In this document: positions 61,010-64,000 of the stretch, piece by piece
How the letters are laid out: every line of letters begins with the position of its first letter
Position numbering within the stretch: position 1 is the first letter of the stretch
Source of the DNA: Streptomyces aidingensis
Lineage (GTDB): Bacteria > Actinomycetota > Actinomycetes > Streptomycetales > Streptomycetaceae
DNA length: 64,000 nt
Reading direction: 5' to 3'
NCBI RefSeq assembly: GCF_900112355.1
Contig: NZ_FOLM01000002.1
Location: 510,742 to 574,741 of the forward strand
Made by a program: the position numbers and the translations under genes
Notes under the pieces: model-generated
Told to the model about the DNA's origin: nothing
The model's input: only the letters and a program-made list of their open reading frames with translations
The model's database searches: none

Positions 61010-64000
61010 GTGCTGGAACCCCGGCGGATCGCCCAGATCATCGTCAGGCACCGGAATCAGCCCGAGGGACGCGGCTCCGGATACCTGTTCTCCGCGAACA
61101 CCGTCCTGACCGCGGCCCATGTCGTCGCGGGCGGTGACCCGCCGCAGGTGACCGCCCGCTTCGACGCCGGACGCCCGCAGGAGCGCGTGGCCGAGGCCAA
61201 GGTGGTCTGGCAGCACCCCGACCTCGACCTCGCCGTTCTCGCCCTCGCCTCCCGGCCCGGCGGGGAACTGCCGCCCGCGCCGATCGGCCGGATCGGTCCG
61301 CACGACGCCATGGTGCCCTGCCGGCTCTCCGGCTTCCCGCTCTACAAGGCACGCACCGTGGGCGGGGTCACCTACCGCGACCGGGAACATCTGGAGGCGG
61401 TCTGCCCGGCCCTGGCCAACTCTCGCGAGGGCACCCTGGCGCTGCGCATCGACAACCCTCCGCACCCGCCCGGCCCGCTGTGGAAGGGCATCTCGGGAGC
61501 CGCCGTGTTCGGACACGGCCGGCTGGTCGGCATCGTCACCTCCGCCCGCTCACTGGAACACGGCGCGCTCACCGCCAGCCACATCGGGCGCTGGGCCGAG
61601 ATCCTGCTCCAGGAGGACGACGGCGAGAACCTGCTGCGGCGGCTGGAGGAGCTGCTCGGCGGCCACCGCCTGGAGCCCGGCCGACTGCCGGACGTGGCGG
61701 ACGCGGCGGCCCGCGCCGCCGCCCGTCTCCCGCCCGGTATCCGGCCGCACTGGCGGCTGGCCCAGCTGCCCGGCCCCCGGCTGCGCCATCTGACCGAGCA
61801 GCGGCTGAGTTTCGTCCGGCCGGAGGACGGACGGCACCGGGCCGATCCGGACCGGCTGTGGGAGTGGCTCTCCGGGGCGGCACCGTCCGGCTCCGGCTAT
61901 CAGGAGCCGGTGCGCGGCCTGATGGTCGCCGGCCTGCCCGGCAGCGGCAAGACCCGCACCTGCTTCGAGGTCGCGAGCCGCGCCGAGCGGGACGACTGGC
62001 AGGCGTTGCATGTCGCGGCCGATGCCCGGGTCTCCGCGGACGACCTGCTGGCCGCCGTGGACGCCGTCCGGGGCCACGACGTGCTGCTGGTACTGGACGA
62101 TGCCGATGCCCTCAGCGGGCTCGATCTGGAACGTTTCGCCGAGGAGGCGCCGGAGGTGGTGACGCCCGGCGTCCGGGTGGCCTGCATCGCCGCCGCCCGC
62201 TCCTCCGCGGCGGGCACCGTCGCCACCCAGACCCGGTTCCCGGAGAACTTCGAGACCGTGGCGCTGTGTCAGGACGACGAGCACCAGCGCAGGGTCCACC
62301 ATCGCATCCTGGACACCGTGGCCCCGGGCGCGATCAAGGTCTTCGGCCGGGCGGCGGTGGCCGACCACTGCCGGGACCGCCCGGCGCTGGCGGTCATGCT
62401 GGCGCAGCGGGCGGAGGAGGCGGCCCGGGCGGGCCGGCCCCTGGAAACCGCCACGGCCCCCGGTCCCGGACCCGCCGGCGCCGCGCCGCGCCGGTGGATG
62501 CGGCAGAACATCGACCGTGACCGGGCCCAGCTTTCCCGCTACGGCGGCAACGCCGAGAACACCATGCTCGCCGCGGCCGTCGCCGCGCTGTCCTGCCCGC
62601 AGCCCTCGGCGGCGGTGCACGCCGCGGTGCGTCACTTTCTCGGCCGGCCGGGCGGCCCCGCGCTGGACACCGGCGCCGAGGGGCTGATCAGCAGCCTGGT
62701 GAAACTGGGCTGGCTGGTGCGCTCCGGTGCGGAACTGGACGTGATGCACCACCTGACCATCGACGAGTTCATGCGTCAGGTCTGCGTCCCCGACGACGTC
62801 TGGTTCCGCGGCGAGACCCTCGGCAAGCTGCTCAACGCCCTGCTGACCGACGTGACCACCTTCCGGCTCGCCGCCCGCCAGTTGCGCCGCTGGGCGGGCG
62901 ACCTCCCGGAACCGGACCGCCAGGCGGTCGGGCAGGTATGCGATAACTGGCTCGGTACGCGGGGTTCCGCCGTCGGCGTGCTGCTCACCGACGCACCGGA
63001 CCACGCCGAGGCGCGCGCCGCCCTGCTGACCCTGCTGACCGGCGCCCCCTGGCAGTCCGGCACCGTGGCGCAGTGGGACACCGTGGTCGCGCCCTGGCTC
63101 GGGGCGGCCGGGCAGGAGAGTCCGGAGCAGGTGGACGGCCTGCTCACCAGCGCCGTCCGGGACACCGCGGACGCGGTGCCCGAGCCGCTCGCCGCCGCCG
63201 CGCTGCAACGGCTGGGGGAACTGGGCGACCCGGCCGGGGACCCCACCCGGGACCCCACCCGGGGCCGGGGCCGGGGCCGGGGCCTGATGGAGGCACTGCT
63301 CCGGGCCAAGGGCATCTCCGGGCCACTGCGCGACAAGGTCCTGCGGGCCGCCCACGGTCGGCTCGGCCCGAGCGTGGCACCGCAGAACCGTCCGGTGTTC
63401 GCGGCTCTGGTGGACCGGTCCGACCTGTCCGACGGGGCCCGGCGTGAGGTGCTCGGCCTCGGTCTGACCGGAGCCGAGCGCTGGCTCCCGTCGACCGGGG
63501 CGGCCCTGCTGCTGTGGGAGATGCTGCGGCGCCACGACGGCCTGGGCCGCACGGGACTGCGGGACGCCGTGCAGCTGGCCCACCGGTGGCTGCGGGTGCA
63601 TGGGGACGATCCCCGCGCCAGCTTTGTCTACACCCCGCTGCTGGAGCTGCCGGACCCCGGGGCGCACGGCGCCGGTTTCGCGGTCCCCGGGGCGCTCAGT
63701 TGGCTGGAGCACCGCGAGACCTCTCCCGGCGCCGGCTTTGTGCTCCGCCGCCTGCTCCCGCACCCCGGGCTCGGACCGGGGGAACGGGAGCGGGCGGTGG
63801 GGCACGCACTGCGCTGGCTGGCGGACCGCGGTCGCGGGAAGGAGGCATCCTTCGTGCTCGCCCCGCTCCTGTCCCAGCTCGGCGCGGGGCACGACCGGCT
63901 GCCCAAGGTGCGGGATCACACGCTGGACTGGCTGCGGCGCCACGGCCTGTCCACCGCGGCCTGCTTTGTGTACAAGGCGCTGCTGGAACGCACGGATCTC
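61010..64000 (+). CDS. Trypsin-STAND NTPase conflict-system protein (runs off the window)
   Basis: At least 997 residues, open to the window edge. Residues 1-200 are a trypsin-like protease with an intact triad: His37 (TAAHVV), Asp73 (DLDLAVLAL) and Ser162 (GISGAAVFG). Residues about 280-560 are a STAND-type P-loop NTPase with Walker A GLPGSGKT (308-315) and Walker B VLLVLDD (358-364). Helical sequence follows, with a short DPTRDPTRGRGRGRG linker. From about 63550 degenerate repeats appear, each with A..WL..hG....ASFVL.PLL, likely a sensor. This is the build of immunity or cell-suicide proteases. GTG start; the upstream partner is trypco2. Confidence 0.88.
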   Translation, partial: MLEPRRIAQIIVRHRNQPEGRGSGYLFSANTVLTAAHVVAGGDPPQVTARFDAGRPQERVAEAKVVWQHPDLDLAVLALASRPGGELPPAPIGRIGPHDAMVPCRLSGFPLYKARTVGGVTYRDREHLEAVCPALANSREGTLALRIDNPPHPPGPLWKGISGAAVFGHGRLVGIVTSARSLEHGALTASHIGRWAEILLQEDDGENLLRRLEELLGGHRLEPGRLPDVADAAARAAARLPPGIRPHWRLAQLPGPRLRHLTEQRLSFVRPEDGRHRADPDRLWEWLSGAAPSGSGYQEPVRGLMVAGLPGSGKTRTCFEVASRAERDDWQALHVAADARVSADDLLAAVDAVRGHDVLLVLDDADALSGLDLERFAEEAPEVVTPGVRVACIAAARSSAAGTVATQTRFPENFETVALCQDDEHQRRVHHRILDTVAPGAIKVFGRAAVADHCRDRPALAVMLAQRAEEAARAGRPLETATAPGPGPAGAAPRRWMRQNIDRDRAQLSRYGGNAENTMLAAAVAALSCPQPSAAVHAAVRHFLGRPGGPALDTGAEGLISSLVKLGWLVRSGAELDVMHHLTIDEFMRQVCVPDDVWFRGETLGKLLNALLTDVTTFRLAARQLRRWAGDLPEPDRQAVGQVCDNWLGTRGSAVGVLLTDAPDHAEARAALLTLLTGAPWQSGTVAQWDTVVAPWLGAAGQESPEQVDGLLTSAVRDTADAVPEPLAAAALQRLGELGDPAGDPTRDPTRGRGRGRGLMEALLRAKGISGPLRDKVLRAAHGRLGPSVAPQNRPVFAALVDRSDLSDGARREVLGLGLTGAERWLPSTGAALLLWEMLRRHDGLGRTGLRDAVQLAHRWLRVHGDDPRASFVYTPLLELPDPGAHGAGFAVPGALSWLEHRETSPGAGFVLRRLLPHPGLGPGERERAVGHALRWLADRGRGKEASFVLAPLLSQLGAGHDRLPKVRDHTLDWLRRHGLSTAACFVYKALLERTDL
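63231..63284 (+). repeat. Short tandem repeats in the trypsin-STAND linker
   Basis: Two copies of GACCCCACCCGG and three of GGGCCG-type hexamers encode DPTRDPTR and RGRGRG. They probably make a flexible linker and could change copy number. Confidence 0.6.

Noticed and set aside
1..64000. tRNA, rRNA or prophage genes
   Set aside because: No cloverleaf, ribosomal RNA sequence, integrase or phage structural gene was recognised on reading the window.

Overview
The window is very GC-rich actinobacterial chromosome, almost certainly Streptomyces or a close relative. The supporting genes are mycothiol synthase, GlnR, the nickel regulator Nur, the WhiG anti-sigma factor RsiG (AmfC), CsoR and DUF397-type proteins. 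No rRNA, tRNA, CRISPR array or insertion sequence was recognised. Gene order, as I remember it, is that of the S. coelicolor core around SCO4132-SCO4184, but the pst/csoR end and the mshD-rsiG end are joined in a different order and separated by an accessory stretch.

Layout. 1-12.6 kb: mshD (edge), secreted 5'-nucleotidase, SoxR-type regulator, glycosyltransferase, an MprAB-like two-component system, a 5'-truncated VWA protein, an HtrA-like protease, a LacI regulator and glnR. 12.6-19.7 kb: a MoaD-like sulfur carrier, a DUF2993 lipid-binding protein, a leaderless cysteine-containing leader peptide ahead of the thiosulfate sulfurtransferase/DUF1416 pair, and three tandem membrane-anchored proteins sharing a motif. 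19.7-31.3 kb: small proteins, a FABP-type protein, nur, ygfZ-type, dtd, rsiG, asparaginase, an Eis-type acetyltransferase, a GntR/HAD pair, a kinase-fold protein and a toxin-antitoxin-like pair. 31.3-40.1 kb (accessory): an MMPL transporter, a 2OG-oxygenase-fold protein that has lost its metal ligands, a NarL-type two-component system, ankyrin, and a divergent EamA/MocR pair. 40.4-51.2 kb: the conserved XRE/HbhA-like/DUF2516 trio, low-affinity phosphate uptake (DUF47-Pit), a frameshifted MocR gene, the pstSCAB operon with a PHO box, and csoR. 51.2-58 kb: envelope lipoproteins, a PAP2-fold protein, a peptidoglycan hydrolase and three broken genes. 58-64 kb: a methyltransferase, an unknown Arg-rich protein, a DUF397-like protein, then trypco2 followed by a large trypsin-STAND NTPase protein that runs off the window.

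The most notable system is at the right edge: a trypsin-co-occurring protein (trypco2) 22 nt upstream of a protein of at least 997 residues that combines a trypsin-like protease with intact His-Asp-Ser, a P-loop NTPase and C-terminal helical repeats. That is the architecture of NTP-dependent conflict (immunity or cell-suicide) systems. Other strong leads are the cysteine leader peptide, the palindrome over the -35 of the XRE/HbhA operon, the oxygenase missing all three iron ligands, a hairpin at the probable 5' end of glnR mRNA, and an RsiG whose second c-di-GMP motif has His in place of Gln.
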